DNA of 49,913 bases from Staphylococcus sp. CAG:324 (GCA_000433035.1 FR890803.1:1-49913); one strand, 5' to 3'; counted from the first letter of the stretch, positions 18,186 to 26,217 are shown. Numbers and translations are program-made. Notes: generated by a model from the sequence alone, not told the origin.

Positions 18186-18245
18186 TTAGTCGAGAGACTT
18201 AAAACCCACAAAATTAAGCCCTTCAATTATTAATTTAGGAGGAAA
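18186..18245 (+). ncRNA. Putative L13-type ribosomal protein leader
   Basis: The 70-base leader between the promoter and rplM can form mutually exclusive stems: AGTC/GACT closed by GAGA (18188-18199), CTTAA/TTAAG (18198-18202 with 18214-18218), and AAATTAA/TTAATTT (18211-18217 with 18230-18236). The last sits directly against the SD TAGGAGG. L13 leaders upstream of rplM are known in Bacilli, so this is probably an autoregulatory element. The family assignment is by position and general structure only. Confidence 0.45.
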
Positions 18246-18251
18246 TGAAAA

Positions 18252-18698
18252 ATGCGTACAACTTATATGGATACAGTTAAAAGCGCAAGAGAGAATCGTA
18301 AATGGTATGTAATTGATGCAACCGATTTAGTTTTAGGTCGTATGTCAGTTGCAATTGCTACTGTTTTAAAAGGTAAACACAAACCAACATATACACCACA
18401 TATTGATGGTGGTGATTATGTAATTGTTGTTAATGCAGAAAAAGTTGCTTTAACAGGAAATAAGATGCAAGGTAAAAAATATTATCGCCATTCACAATAT
18501 GCAGGTGGTTTAAAGACACGTACTGCTCAAGAAATGATGGATAAACAACCACAAAAGATTGTTGAATTTGCGGTAAGAGGGATGCTTCCAAAGGGGCCAC
18601 AAGGTGACAATATGTATCGTCGTCTTTATGTGTATGTTGGACCTGAACATGAACAAAGTGCTCAAAAACCTGAAGCATTTCCTTTGGAAATTAAATAG
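18252..18698 (+). CDS. rplM: 50S ribosomal protein L13 (uL13)
   Basis: 148 residues (usual about 145). Conserved blocks: RKWYVIDATDLVLGRMSVAIA, GKHKPTYTPHIDGGDYVIVVNA, and VRGMLPKGPQGDNMYRRLYVY. It is an early 50S assembly protein. The start is the ATG after TAGGAGGAAATGAAAA. It forms a two-gene operon with rpsI, 12 bases downstream. Confidence 0.98.
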   Translation: MRTTYMDTVKSARENRKWYVIDATDLVLGRMSVAIATVLKGKHKPTYTPHIDGGDYVIVVNAEKVALTGNKMQGKKYYRHSQYAGGLKTRTAQEMMDKQPQKIVEFAVRGMLPKGPQGDNMYRRLYVYVGPEHEQSAQKPEAFPLEIK

Positions 18699-18710
18699 GA
18701 GGATAGAAAA

Positions 18711-19103
18711 ATGGAAAAAGCAGTTTATCAAGCTACTGGTCGTCGCAAAAGTTCAGTTGCAAGAGTACGTTTAGTACCTGGTAATGGAAAATTTGTTGTT
18801 AATGATCGTAATTTCGTAGAGTATATTCCTTCAGCCGCTATTCGTCTTGACGTATTACAACCACTTAACTTAACAGAAACAGGAACTCAATATGATATTT
18901 ATGTAAATGTTAATGGTGGTGGAATTAGTGGTCAAGCAGGCGCAATTCGTCTTGGAATTAGTCGCGCATTATTATTAGTTAATCCTGATTATCGTCCACT
19001 TTTGAAAAAAGCAGGTTTACTTACTCGTGATCCACGTGCTACGGAACGTAAAAAATACGGTCTTCGCAAAGCTCGTCGTGCACCACAATTCTCCAAGCGT
19101 TAA
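18711..19103 (+). CDS. rpsI: 30S ribosomal protein S9 (uS9)
   Basis: 130 residues, the standard length. N-terminal ATGRRKSSVARVRLVPGNGK, central GGGISGQAGAIRLGISRALL, and the C-terminal KKYGLRKARRAPQFSKR tail that reaches the P-site tRNA. The SD is TAGGAGG. A terminator follows 38 bases after the stop. Confidence 0.98.
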   Translation: MEKAVYQATGRRKSSVARVRLVPGNGKFVVNDRNFVEYIPSAAIRLDVLQPLNLTETGTQYDIYVNVNGGGISGQAGAIRLGISRALLLVNPDYRPLLKKAGLLTRDPRATERKKYGLRKARRAPQFSKR

Positions 19104-19140
19104 TCGTATTTTTAAATTCACGCTTAGTTTATGTTTATTT

Positions 19141-19174
19141 AAGACCACAAAAAAAGATTTGTGGTCTTATTTTT
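19141..19174 (+). terminator. Rho-independent terminator after rpsI
   Basis: A perfect 11-bp stem (AAGACCACAAA/TTTGTGGTCTT) with a 6-base loop, followed by AT and six T. Confidence 0.92.
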
Positions 19175-19196
19175 TCAAAAAAGTATTTTTAAAGAG

Positions 19197-19456
19197 GTGA
19201 ATCTAGTTCATCATAACATATTTATTATAAGTATTCTTCTTTTTTAGGAAGAATACTTAGTGCGGGTTTATTTGCTATTGCACAAAGTATATGTTATATT
19301 CTTGATGCTTTAGATGAAAAAGTTGAACGTATATGTGGAGTACTCTTTTTTATGATACTTGGAATTTCATTTGTTGGAATCCGTATAATGATTGTGCAAG
19401 TTGTTAATAAAAAAGTAAAAAATGGTTTTTTTGAAAGAGGTAAAAAGTCATGCTAG
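19197..19456 (+). pseudogene. Small two-TM membrane-protein ORF broken by a frameshift
   Basis: A GTG (19197) within AAAGAGGTG opens a frame of 16 codons (VNLVHHNIFIISILLF) that stops at TAG 19245-19247. A one-base shift in the six-T run at 19240-19245 joins it to a second open frame (LGRILSAGLFAIAQ ... FFERGKKSC) that ends at TAG 19454-19456, overlapping the cysS start. The joined product, about 86 residues, has two hydrophobic helices (about 8-32 and 47-72). The second frame has no usable start of its own before a Met in its middle. It may be a decayed gene, a sequencing indel in the T-run, or a frameshifted gene. Family not recognised. Confidence 0.5.
19229..19258 (+). repeat. Perfect 11-bp inverted repeat at the frameshift site
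   Basis: AAGTATTCTTC (19229-19239) and GAAGAATACTT (19248-19258) flank an 8-base loop holding the six-T run and the TAG stop of the first frame. There is no T-tail after the hairpin, so it is not a normal terminator. Confidence 0.8.
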
Positions 19457-20799
19457 AAAATAATATAAAAGTATATAATTCTTTAACTAATAAAATGGAA
19501 GATTTTAAACCAATAAAAAAGGATGAAATATCCATGTATGTTTGTGGTCCAACCGTATATAATCATATGCATATAGGGAATGCAAGACCAGTTGTTTTTT
19601 TTGATACAGTAAGAAGATTTTTTGAATATATTGGCTATCAAGTCAAAATGGTATCCAATTTTACTGATATTGATGATAAAATTATTCAAAAAGCAATAGA
19701 AGAAAATACAACGGAAGATAGTATTAGTGAAAAATATATAAAGGCTTATTTGGATGCTTGTGATAAAATTGGTTGCAATAAACAGGTCATTCACCCTAGA
19801 GTGACTGAACATATTGAAGATATAATTTTATACATTGATAGATTAGTTAAAACTGCACATGCTTATCAAAGTGGCGATGATGTTTATTTTGATGTCAGAA
19901 GTATTCCCGAATATGGTATTTTAAGCAATCAAAAATTAGATAATTTGGAAAGTGGATCAAGAATTGATATTAATAAAAATAAAAAAGATCCTGCTGATTT
20001 TACTTTGTGGAAGAAAACGAATGATATTGGAAAAAAATGGCCAAGCCCATTTGGGATGGGAAGACCTGGTTGGCATACGGAATGTGTAGTTATGATTGAT
20101 AAGATATTTGGTGGAAAAATTGATATTCATGGAGGTGGAAATGATTTAAAATTTCCTCATCATGAAAATGAGATTGCCCAATCCATGGCGCTTAACAATC
20201 ACACAATTGCGAATTATTGGATTCATAATGCTAGAATTGATTTAAGCGGTGAAAAAATGAGTAAGTCATTAGGTAATGTTATTTGGTTAAAAGATATTAT
20301 TGATGTATATCCTCCACAAGCGTATCGGTTATTTGTTTTGTCCAATCACTATCGACAAACGATTAATTATAGTGATGAATTAATGAAAAAGATGACCATA
20401 GAATGGGAAAAATTCGAAAAGACATATGTTAGTTTATATCGAAAGATTGAGTTAAATGATTTGAAATTTAATGGAAATGATTTAGAAATAATGAAAGAGT
20501 TTTTAAATGAAATGGCTTATGATTTTAATACAGCTAATGCGTTAAGTGTTCTTTATAATCTTCAAAAAAAGATTAATAAAGATTTGAGAAATACAAATTG
20601 CTTATTAGATGAATTAAAAGACGATTTTCAAACACTTCAGGATATGTTTGATATTTTTGGTCTGTTTGTTGATATTCAACCATTATCAATTAAAGAAAAG
20701 GAACTTGTTCATGCTTGGCAAAAGGCAAGAGAAAAGAAAGATTTTGTGAAAGCTGATGAACTTAGATTAAAAATTACAGAAATGGATATTAAATTATAA
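19450..20799 (+). CDS. cysS: Cysteinyl-tRNA synthetase
   Basis: 449 residues, slightly short of the usual 460-470. Class Ia motifs: zinc-binding region starting at YVCGPTVYNHMHIGNARP (HIGH as HIGN, normal for this enzyme), GRPGWHTECVVM, the GGGNDLKFPHHENEIAQ zinc/adenylate segment, and KMSKS in GEKMSKSLGN. The start ATG follows AAAGAGGTAAAAAGTC. The stop overlaps the mrnC start (TAATG). It begins the conserved cysS-mrnC-rlmB block. Confidence 0.97.
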   Translation: MLENNIKVYNSLTNKMEDFKPIKKDEISMYVCGPTVYNHMHIGNARPVVFFDTVRRFFEYIGYQVKMVSNFTDIDDKIIQKAIEENTTEDSISEKYIKAYLDACDKIGCNKQVIHPRVTEHIEDIILYIDRLVKTAHAYQSGDDVYFDVRSIPEYGILSNQKLDNLESGSRIDINKNKKDPADFTLWKKTNDIGKKWPSPFGMGRPGWHTECVVMIDKIFGGKIDIHGGGNDLKFPHHENEIAQSMALNNHTIANYWIHNARIDLSGEKMSKSLGNVIWLKDIIDVYPPQAYRLFVLSNHYRQTINYSDELMKKMTIEWEKFEKTYVSLYRKIELNDLKFNGNDLEIMKEFLNEMAYDFNTANALSVLYNLQKKINKDLRNTNCLLDELKDDFQTLQDMFDIFGLFVDIQPLSIKEKELVHAWQKAREKKDFVKADELRLKITEMDIKL

Positions 20800-21185
20800 T
20801 GAATAATTATCAAATGCTAAATGGTAGTAATTTGGCTTATGTTGGTGATGCGTATTTTGAATTAAGGGTTAGGATTCATTTATTAGAAAAAGGAATTACT
20901 AAAAATGCTCAACTTCGTAAAATAAGTATAAAATATGTTTCTGCTTGGGCTCATCAACATATATTTGAAAATTTAAAACAATATTTAACAACTGATGAAA
21001 TGCAATATTTCTTAAGAGGTCGCAATAATGCACCACATGGCTATCGGAAGAATGTTGATCATACAGCATATATTGTATCGACCGGCTTTGAGGCAGTTAT
21101 TGGTTATCTATGTTTAAAAGGCGAGAAAGAAAGATTGGATGAACTGATTGAAATGATTTTTTCGATTGTTGAAAGTGGTGAATAA
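20799..21185 (+). CDS. mrnC: Mini-ribonuclease III
   Basis: 128 residues, a single RNase III catalytic domain without a dsRNA-binding domain. The active-site helix is LAYVGDAYFELRVRIHLL (Asp17, Glu21), and RGRNNAPHGYRKNVDHTAYIVSTGFEAVIGYL is the second catalytic segment. Mini-III matures the 23S rRNA ends in Firmicutes. It overlaps cysS by one base and abuts rlmB directly. Confidence 0.93.
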   Translation: MNNYQMLNGSNLAYVGDAYFELRVRIHLLEKGITKNAQLRKISIKYVSAWAHQHIFENLKQYLTTDEMQYFLRGRNNAPHGYRKNVDHTAYIVSTGFEAVIGYLCLKGEKERLDELIEMIFSIVESGE

Positions 21186-21911
21186 ATGTTTATATATGGT
21201 AAAAATGCCGCAATAGAAAGTTTAAAGGTTAATAAAAATATAAAAAAAATATTTATATTGAAAAAAAATACGCGCCGTGATGAAGATACTATAAAAAAGA
21301 TAGCAAAAGAAAAACAAATCGAAATCATAGAAATGTCTTTATCTGAATTAAATGAAAAATTCGGTTCAAATCATCAAGGAGTGGTAGTTGAGGTTGCTGA
21401 ATACAACTATGTTGATTTAGATAAACTATTAAACGAAATAAATAATCAAGAACATGCTACAGTAGTGTTATTAGATGGATTAGAAGATCCCCATAATTTA
21501 GGGGCGATTATGAGAACGGCAGATGCAACAGGAATTGATGGAATAATTATTCCCAAAAATCGTAGTGTTTCTTTAAATCAAACGGTTGCCAAGGTATCTA
21601 CTGGAGCTATTGAATATGTAAAAGTATCACAAGTAACCAATTTGGTTCAAACTATTAATAAATTAAAATCGGTAGGATTTTGGATAATTGGCTTAGATAT
21701 GAAAGGTTCTATTGATTACCGTAAACAGGATTATAAAGGAAAAATTGCAATTGTAATTGGTTCGGAGGGATTTGGTATTTCAAGGCTTGTAAAAGAAAAT
21801 TGTGATTTTTTTGTCAATATTCCAATGATAGGACATATAACTTCACTGAATGCTTCGGTAAGTGCAAGTATTATTTTTTATGAAATAATGAGAAATCGAT
21901 TTGAAAATTAA
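21186..21911 (+). CDS. rlmB: 23S rRNA 2'-O-ribose methyltransferase (RlmB/TrmH family)
   Basis: 241 residues. An N-terminal L30-like substrate domain (MFIYGKNAAIESLK ... NHQGVVVEVAEY) precedes a SPOUT knot domain with the three motifs LDGLEDPHNLGAIMRTADATG, AIVIGSEGFGISRLV and IPMIGHITSLNASVSASI. It modifies G2251 in E. coli numbering. No gap to mrnC. In B. subtilis yacP follows this gene; here it is absent and the sigma factor comes next. Confidence 0.94.
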   Translation: MFIYGKNAAIESLKVNKNIKKIFILKKNTRRDEDTIKKIAKEKQIEIIEMSLSELNEKFGSNHQGVVVEVAEYNYVDLDKLLNEINNQEHATVVLLDGLEDPHNLGAIMRTADATGIDGIIIPKNRSVSLNQTVAKVSTGAIEYVKVSQVTNLVQTINKLKSVGFWIIGLDMKGSIDYRKQDYKGKIAIVIGSEGFGISRLVKENCDFFVNIPMIGHITSLNASVSASIIFYEIMRNRFEN

Positions 21912-21934
21912 ATCAAACAAATGGGGGGATTTTT

Positions 21935-22453
21935 ATTCAAAAATACAATGATAATGAATTGTTGTATTTAATTTATGATAATGATGATTTAGCAAGAGAA
22001 ATTTTAATAAATAAGTATAAACCATTAATTCTTTCAAAAATGAATAAAATGAATTTATTACCTGATGAAAAAGAAGAATTTTATGCAGAAGGCTTGATCT
22101 GTCTTATAAAAGCCATAAATTCATATAATGATAAATTCTTTTTAAGTTTTAATAGTTATTTTACTTTGATTTTAAAAAGAAAATTCATTGACTTGCTGCG
22201 AAAAAAAACCAAAAAGGAAAGAATAGTTTATATGGATAATATTGAAGAATTTATAGTGGATGTTTCAAATCATGTTGAAAATAAAATTTTAAATGAAGAA
22301 ACGTTACATTTATCTTTATTTGAACAAAAAATATATGAATTAAAGTTTATCAAAAAAGAAACACCAAGAGAGATTGCTAAAGAATTGGATTGTGAAGTAA
22401 AAAAGATTTATGATGCAATTGATAGAATAAGAAAAAAAGCTCGTAAAAAATAA
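21935..22453 (+). CDS. sigH: SigH-like RNA polymerase sigma factor with probable ATT start
   Basis: About 172 residues from the ATT at 21935, which lies six bases after an SD of six G (21923-21928). No ATG, GTG or TTG is available at that distance. The TTG at 21959 lies 30 bases from the SD and would delete QKYNDNEL, which matches the start of sigma-H proteins (YNDYELIYLI-like). Region 2 (EEFYAEGLICLIKAINSYN ... FIDLLRKKTKKER) and region 4 helix-turn-helix (TPREIAKELDCEVKKIYDAIDRIRKKA) are visible. The position between rlmB and rpmG-secE-nusG is that of sigH in B. subtilis. It is shorter than SigH (about 218), so the regulon may differ. Confidence 0.75.
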   Translation: MQKYNDNELLYLIYDNDDLAREILINKYKPLILSKMNKMNLLPDEKEEFYAEGLICLIKAINSYNDKFFLSFNSYFTLILKRKFIDLLRKKTKKERIVYMDNIEEFIVDVSNHVENKILNEETLHLSLFEQKIYELKFIKKETPREIAKELDCEVKKIYDAIDRIRKKARKK

Positions 22454-22462
22454 TTTAAATAG

Positions 22463-22491
22463 TTGACTTTTAGTTATAAATTTAGTATAAT
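22463..22491 (+). promoter_or_regulatory. Sigma-A promoter of rpmG-secE-nusG
   Basis: TTGACT, 17 bases, TATAAT; 29 bases before the rpmG start. Confidence 0.9.
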
Positions 22492-22519
22492 GAATTAGTC
22501 AAGGTGGTATTATAAATAT

Positions 22520-22669
22520 ATGAGAGAGAAAGTAATACTAGTTTGTGAGGAGTGTTTATCTCGCAATTATATAACGGAAAAAAATAAATTAAATACTAAC
22601 CAAAGAGTAGTGATTAAAAAGTATTGTAAACGTTGTAATAAGCATACAGTACATAAAGAAACAAAATAG
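22520..22669 (+). CDS. rpmG: 50S ribosomal protein L33 (bL33)
   Basis: 49 residues: MREKVILVCEECLSRNYITE at the start and KKYCKRCNKHTVHKETK at the end. Two CxxC pairs (CEEC, CKRC) are kept, so this is the zinc-binding (C+) form. The SD is AAGGTGG. It lies 12 bases before secE, as in the conserved rpmG-secE-nusG order. Confidence 0.96.
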   Translation: MREKVILVCEECLSRNYITEKNKLNTNQRVVIKKYCKRCNKHTVHKETK

Positions 22670-22681
22670 GAGGGTCAGAGT

Positions 22682-23107
22682 ATGGCTGAAAAAATGAAAG
22701 CAGAAAAGAAAAATCGAGTAGTAGAATATTTACTTTCAGAACATAAATTAGAAAATTATCTATTGCTATTTTTAGGACTTTTTGCAATTGAACTTGGGGT
22801 AATTTTATTACAAGGTAAATTGTTAACAATTCCTGAGGAGGCTTGGTTAATAGGTGGAAAAACGAATACAATTGTTTTTTCATGGGTATTAATTGGATTA
22901 GGTGCAATTTCAATTGTACTTGTTGCCTCATCATTTTATCGTCCTTCATTTACAGAAATTAGACACATCACTGGTTTGAAATGGAAAGAATTTTTATGGA
23001 ATGTAGTAAAGGTTGTTTTATTTTCTGTTGTTTTAGCATTATTCTTTATAGGTTGTGACTGGGTAATTGAAAAAATTATTCAATTGCTAAAAAATACTTT
23101 ATATTAG
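22682..23107 (+). CDS. secE: SecE preprotein translocase subunit, three-TM form
   Basis: 141 residues, more than twice the roughly 60 typical of Firmicutes SecE. The C-terminal 60 residues are the SecE core (amphipathic YRPSFTEIRHITGLKWKEFLWNVV, then a TM helix ending in DWVIEKII). Ahead of it are a charged N-terminus and two extra hydrophobic helices (about 25-45 and 62-84), as in E. coli SecE (127 residues, three TM). The family call rests mainly on the C-terminal core and on its place between rpmG and nusG. It would stabilise SecY in the SecYEG channel. Confidence 0.82.
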   Translation: MAEKMKAEKKNRVVEYLLSEHKLENYLLLFLGLFAIELGVILLQGKLLTIPEEAWLIGGKTNTIVFSWVLIGLGAISIVLVASSFYRPSFTEIRHITGLKWKEFLWNVVKVVLFSVVLALFFIGCDWVIEKIIQLLKNTLY

Positions 23108-23115
23108 GAGTTTTC

Positions 23116-23673
23116 ATGTATACTGAAGATACAGATAACGAAAGGGCTTGGTACATTATTCAATCATATGCTGGAATGGAATATGCGGCTAAACGTAATC
23201 TAGAACGAAGAATTGTTTCAATGAATATGGAAGATTATATCTTCAATGTTTTGATTCCAGAAGAAATTCATATGGAAAAAAAACCAAATGGTGAAATGAA
23301 AGAAGTTATAGAAAATCCGTATCCTGGATATATTTTTGTTGATATGATTGTTACTGATGAATCATGGTTTATTGTTAGAAATACACCAATGGTTACTGGC
23401 TTTTTGGGTTCTAGTGGTGGGCGAGCAAAACCTGTGCCAGTTCCACCTCATGAAATGATTCCTATTTTAAAGAAAAGTGGTATCACAATTACTAAAGATG
23501 TTAAGTTTGCGGTAGGCGATAGAATAAAGGTTATATCAGAAACTTTTTATGGACAAGAGGCTGTGGTTGAAAAAATTGATTTTGAAAACCAAATTGTAAC
23601 AGTTTTGATAGATATGTTTGGACGTCAAACACCAAATGAACTTCGTTTTGATGAAGTAGAATTAATCAAATAG
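23116..23673 (+). CDS. nusG: Transcription termination/antitermination factor NusG
   Basis: 185 residues. The NGN domain begins at RAWYIIQSYAGMEYAAKRNLE with NPYPGYIFVDM; the C-terminal KOW domain is VGDRIKVISETFYGQEAVVEKID. It binds RNA polymerase and modulates pausing, and couples to ribosomal S10. The SD is GGAG, and the terminator stem begins in its stop codon. Confidence 0.97.
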   Translation: MYTEDTDNERAWYIIQSYAGMEYAAKRNLERRIVSMNMEDYIFNVLIPEEIHMEKKPNGEMKEVIENPYPGYIFVDMIVTDESWFIVRNTPMVTGFLGSSGGRAKPVPVPPHEMIPILKKSGITITKDVKFAVGDRIKVISETFYGQEAVVEKIDFENQIVTVLIDMFGRQTPNELRFDEVELIK

Positions 23674-23698
23674 TAGGTAGAAATACCTGCTATTTTTT
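23671..23698 (+). terminator. Rho-independent terminator after nusG
   Basis: A 9-bp stem (TAGTAGGTA/TACCTGCTA, one G-U pair) with GAAA loop and six T. Its 5' arm includes the nusG stop codon. It separates nusG from the inserted accessory genes. Confidence 0.85.
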
Positions 23699-23713
23699 CA
23701 AAAGGAGATTAGA

Positions 23714-24844
23714 ATGGGAACAACAAAAAAAAGCAAAAATCAAAAAATAATCAAAAAGCAAGTAAACAAAGCAATTAAAAGAATTCCACTTGGAATAGTG
23801 ATATGCATTCTAATTGTAGGTTGTATCGCTGGTTATTTATATTATAAAAAAATTAATGATAATAAAGATTCTACTAATGAAAATAATATAAAAGGAAATG
23901 TGGCATATTTAGTTCAAGAGGGAACAACGGTTGACGATGTAAAAATTACTTTTTTAGAACTCTTTGGCACTAATGGAAATCCTCAAATTGGTGATAGTGT
24001 TTTTATTGAATGTGGGGATATTGATATTTTAATAGATGCAGGTGAAAAAGCTAGTGGCTCAAATACAGTAGTACCTTTTATTGAAGAACATGTTAGTGAT
24101 AATATTCTAGAATTGGTCATTGTTACGCATGCTGATAGTGATCATTTAGGAGGAATGGTTGGACTTTCAAATAGTTATGGAGCGTTAGAAGTGCCAGGAA
24201 TTACGTATCAATATATTGTTGATTTTGGTTACGAGGGACAAACGCAATTATACAAGGATTATCTTGAAGTTAGGAATAAAAAAATAAAGGAAGGTACTAA
24301 ATATTTTAGTATAGGTAGCATTTTTGATAGTGATCATTTAGAGGCAATTACAAGATTTTATTTAGGTGTAGATACATATTTAGATTTATTAGATTATAAG
24401 ACCTATGAAATAAGTGAGATTACCGATGATAATGATCGATCAGTCAGTTGCCTTTTAACCCATAATGATAAAAAGGTTTTACTTTGTGGTGATGCGGAAA
24501 AAAAGGAGGAAGCATATCTAACAAGTTTAAATATTGGTCATGTTGATGTATTCAAAGCTAACCATCATGGTTCACCTACTTCTAATACAAATGCTTTTTT
24601 AGATAATATTACACCAAATTATGTAATAATCTGCTCAAGTGAGGAAAATAAATATAATTTACCTAAAAAGACAATTATTGAAAGATTTAATAATTATACA
24701 GAAAATGTGTTTGCTACTTTTATTAGTGGTAATATTATGATTACTTTAAAGGATAATGACGTCATTGTGACTGCCGAAAAGAGTTTAGTTTTTGTTCAAA
24801 AATCAGATTGGTATTTAACAGATGATCCAGATAATCCGAGGTAA
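23714..24844 (+). CDS. Extracellular membrane-anchored metallo-beta-lactamase-fold hydrolase (ComEC C-domain-like)
   Basis: 376 residues. A Lys-rich N-terminus is followed by a TM anchor (about 28-47), then an MBL domain with the ComEC-type metal motif VTHADSDHLGGM, LLCGDAEKKEE and ANHHGSPTSN. Without the ComEC channel domain, such stand-alone proteins are predicted nucleases or phosphodiesterases outside the membrane; the substrate is not known. The SD is AAAGGAG. It shares a unit with the DUF1294 gene two bases downstream and lies in the nusG-rplK junction. Confidence 0.8.
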   Translation: MGTTKKSKNQKIIKKQVNKAIKRIPLGIVICILIVGCIAGYLYYKKINDNKDSTNENNIKGNVAYLVQEGTTVDDVKITFLELFGTNGNPQIGDSVFIECGDIDILIDAGEKASGSNTVVPFIEEHVSDNILELVIVTHADSDHLGGMVGLSNSYGALEVPGITYQYIVDFGYEGQTQLYKDYLEVRNKKIKEGTKYFSIGSIFDSDHLEAITRFYLGVDTYLDLLDYKTYEISEITDDNDRSVSCLLTHNDKKVLLCGDAEKKEEAYLTSLNIGHVDVFKANHHGSPTSNTNAFLDNITPNYVIICSSEENKYNLPKKTIIERFNNYTENVFATFISGNIMITLKDNDVIVTAEKSLVFVQKSDWYLTDDPDNPR

Positions 24845-24846
24845 AC

Positions 24847-25113
24847 ATGCTTTTGAAACTATATATTTTTTGGATTTTGATTGCTAATATCCTTGCCTTT
24901 TTATTGTATTTTCTTGATAAGAAAAAAGCGATTCAACATCAGTATCGTATTAAAGAATCAATTCTATTAGGCATAACAATTTTAGGGGGTTCCTTAGGTG
25001 CTTTAATCGGTTTGTATGGCATTAGGCATAAAAATAAACATTGGTATTTTGTAATTATCACTTATTTATCATTTCTTTTACATATTATAATTGGCATAAT
25101 TATTATTAGTTAA
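24847..25113 (+). CDS. DUF1294-family small membrane protein
   Basis: 88 residues with three hydrophobic helices (about 4-22, 41-61 and 68-87). The family motif is visible: LYFLDKKKAIQHQYRIKES followed by LGGSLGALIGLYGIRHKNKH. Function unknown. Its SD (GAGGTAAAC) lies in the last codons of the MBL gene. Confidence 0.85.
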   Translation: MLLKLYIFWILIANILAFLLYFLDKKKAIQHQYRIKESILLGITILGGSLGALIGLYGIRHKNKHWYFVIITYLSFLLHIIIGIIIIS

Positions 25114-25129
25114 ATTTTTTTCAAAATTG

Positions 25130-25158
25130 TTGTTTTTAAAAATAGATTATAGTATAAT
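25130..25158 (+). promoter_or_regulatory. Probable promoter of the tandem GNAT gene
   Basis: TTGTTT (3-4/6 to -35), 17 bases, TATAAT, 30 bases before the start codon. Confidence 0.55.
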
Positions 25159-25187
25159 AATTGTAACTACTTGAGAGGAGAAATAGC

Positions 25188-26174
25188 ATGATAAATTATT
25201 GTTCTTATGAAGAAAAAGATCAAGATCAAATGTATGAAGTATTTTATGAATTGACTAAAGAAGAAGTATTTTTTAAAGAATTAACGAAAGAAGAGTTTAA
25301 AAATCGTCTATTTAAGAGTCCAGCTTTTAAAAAAGAAGGGACGTTTGTTGCTAAAGATGAGGATAGAGTAATTGGTTTTATTAGTGGTAATGTTCGTGAT
25401 GTAGATAAAGAAAATCCCAATGCATCAGGATATATCAATACCTTAATTGTCAAAAAAGAATATCGTCGACAAGGTATTGGTTCAAAATTATTATCTTTAG
25501 TTGAAGATTATATTAAAGAAAATGATAAAAAATCTGCTCGTTTTGTTTTTATAAGTCAAATTAATTGGCCTTGGTATATACCATATACAGAAAAACATGA
25601 ACATCCAGGAATGCCTGGGGTTAGAATGAATTCAGATTTTTATTTGTTTTTATATCATCATGGATATTTTGTAAATAGCATTCATGAAGGTTTTCATCTT
25701 TCGCTAGATAAATACCAAATGCCTGAAAAGGTTATCAAACAAATGGCTGAAAATGCTAAGCGTGGTTTGACTGTAGAAGTATATGATGAGCATAAACATT
25801 ATGGCATTGAAGAATTTTGTGAGGTAATCAACAATCCTGGTTTTGCTAATGCCATTAGAAGCAATTTAAAACGCGAAGAACCAAGACCTTTCTTAGTTGC
25901 TGCACACAATAACAAAGTTGTTGGATGGACTGGTGCAATGTATACGGAGGAGACTGGTAGAGGTCATTTAGATGGCATTTGTGTGGATCCTAATGAACGT
26001 GGTGGTGGTTTAGGAAAGGCTCTTTTTTGCAATCTTTGTGAATATTTAAAAAATCATGGATCAACGTATATGACTTTTTTTACAGGCCTTGATAATCCCG
26101 CACGTTATATTTATTTGTTTGCAGGATTTAAAATTGCTCAAAGTTTTGCTGATATGAAAAAAAATTTTGAATAA
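25188..26174 (+). CDS. Tandem GNAT-fold N-acetyltransferase
   Basis: 328 residues with two GNAT domains. In the first, the acetyl-CoA motif A is YINTLIVKKEYRRQGIGSKLL (pyrophosphate loop RRQGIG). In the second it is GHLDGICVDPNERGGGLGKAL. Double-GNAT proteins include MshD-like and aminoglycoside-type enzymes, but the substrate cannot be named here. A single gene with its own promoter and terminator. Confidence 0.82.
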   Translation: MINYCSYEEKDQDQMYEVFYELTKEEVFFKELTKEEFKNRLFKSPAFKKEGTFVAKDEDRVIGFISGNVRDVDKENPNASGYINTLIVKKEYRRQGIGSKLLSLVEDYIKENDKKSARFVFISQINWPWYIPYTEKHEHPGMPGVRMNSDFYLFLYHHGYFVNSIHEGFHLSLDKYQMPEKVIKQMAENAKRGLTVEVYDEHKHYGIEEFCEVINNPGFANAIRSNLKREEPRPFLVAAHNNKVVGWTGAMYTEETGRGHLDGICVDPNERGGGLGKALFCNLCEYLKNHGSTYMTFFTGLDNPARYIYLFAGFKIAQSFADMKKNFE

Positions 26175-26180
26175 TACAAC

Positions 26181-26217
26181 AACAACATCGTCTAAATTGA
26201 TGATGTTGTTTCATTTT
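26181..26217 (+). terminator. Rho-independent terminator after the GNAT gene
   Basis: A 12-bp stem (AACAACATCGTC/GATGATGTTGTT, one G-U pair), 6-base loop, then TCATTTTTT. Confidence 0.85.

Noticed and set aside
19141..19460. T-box riboswitch before cysS
   Set aside because: No AGGGTGGNACCGCG-like T-box sequence or antiterminator/terminator pair was found in this stretch.
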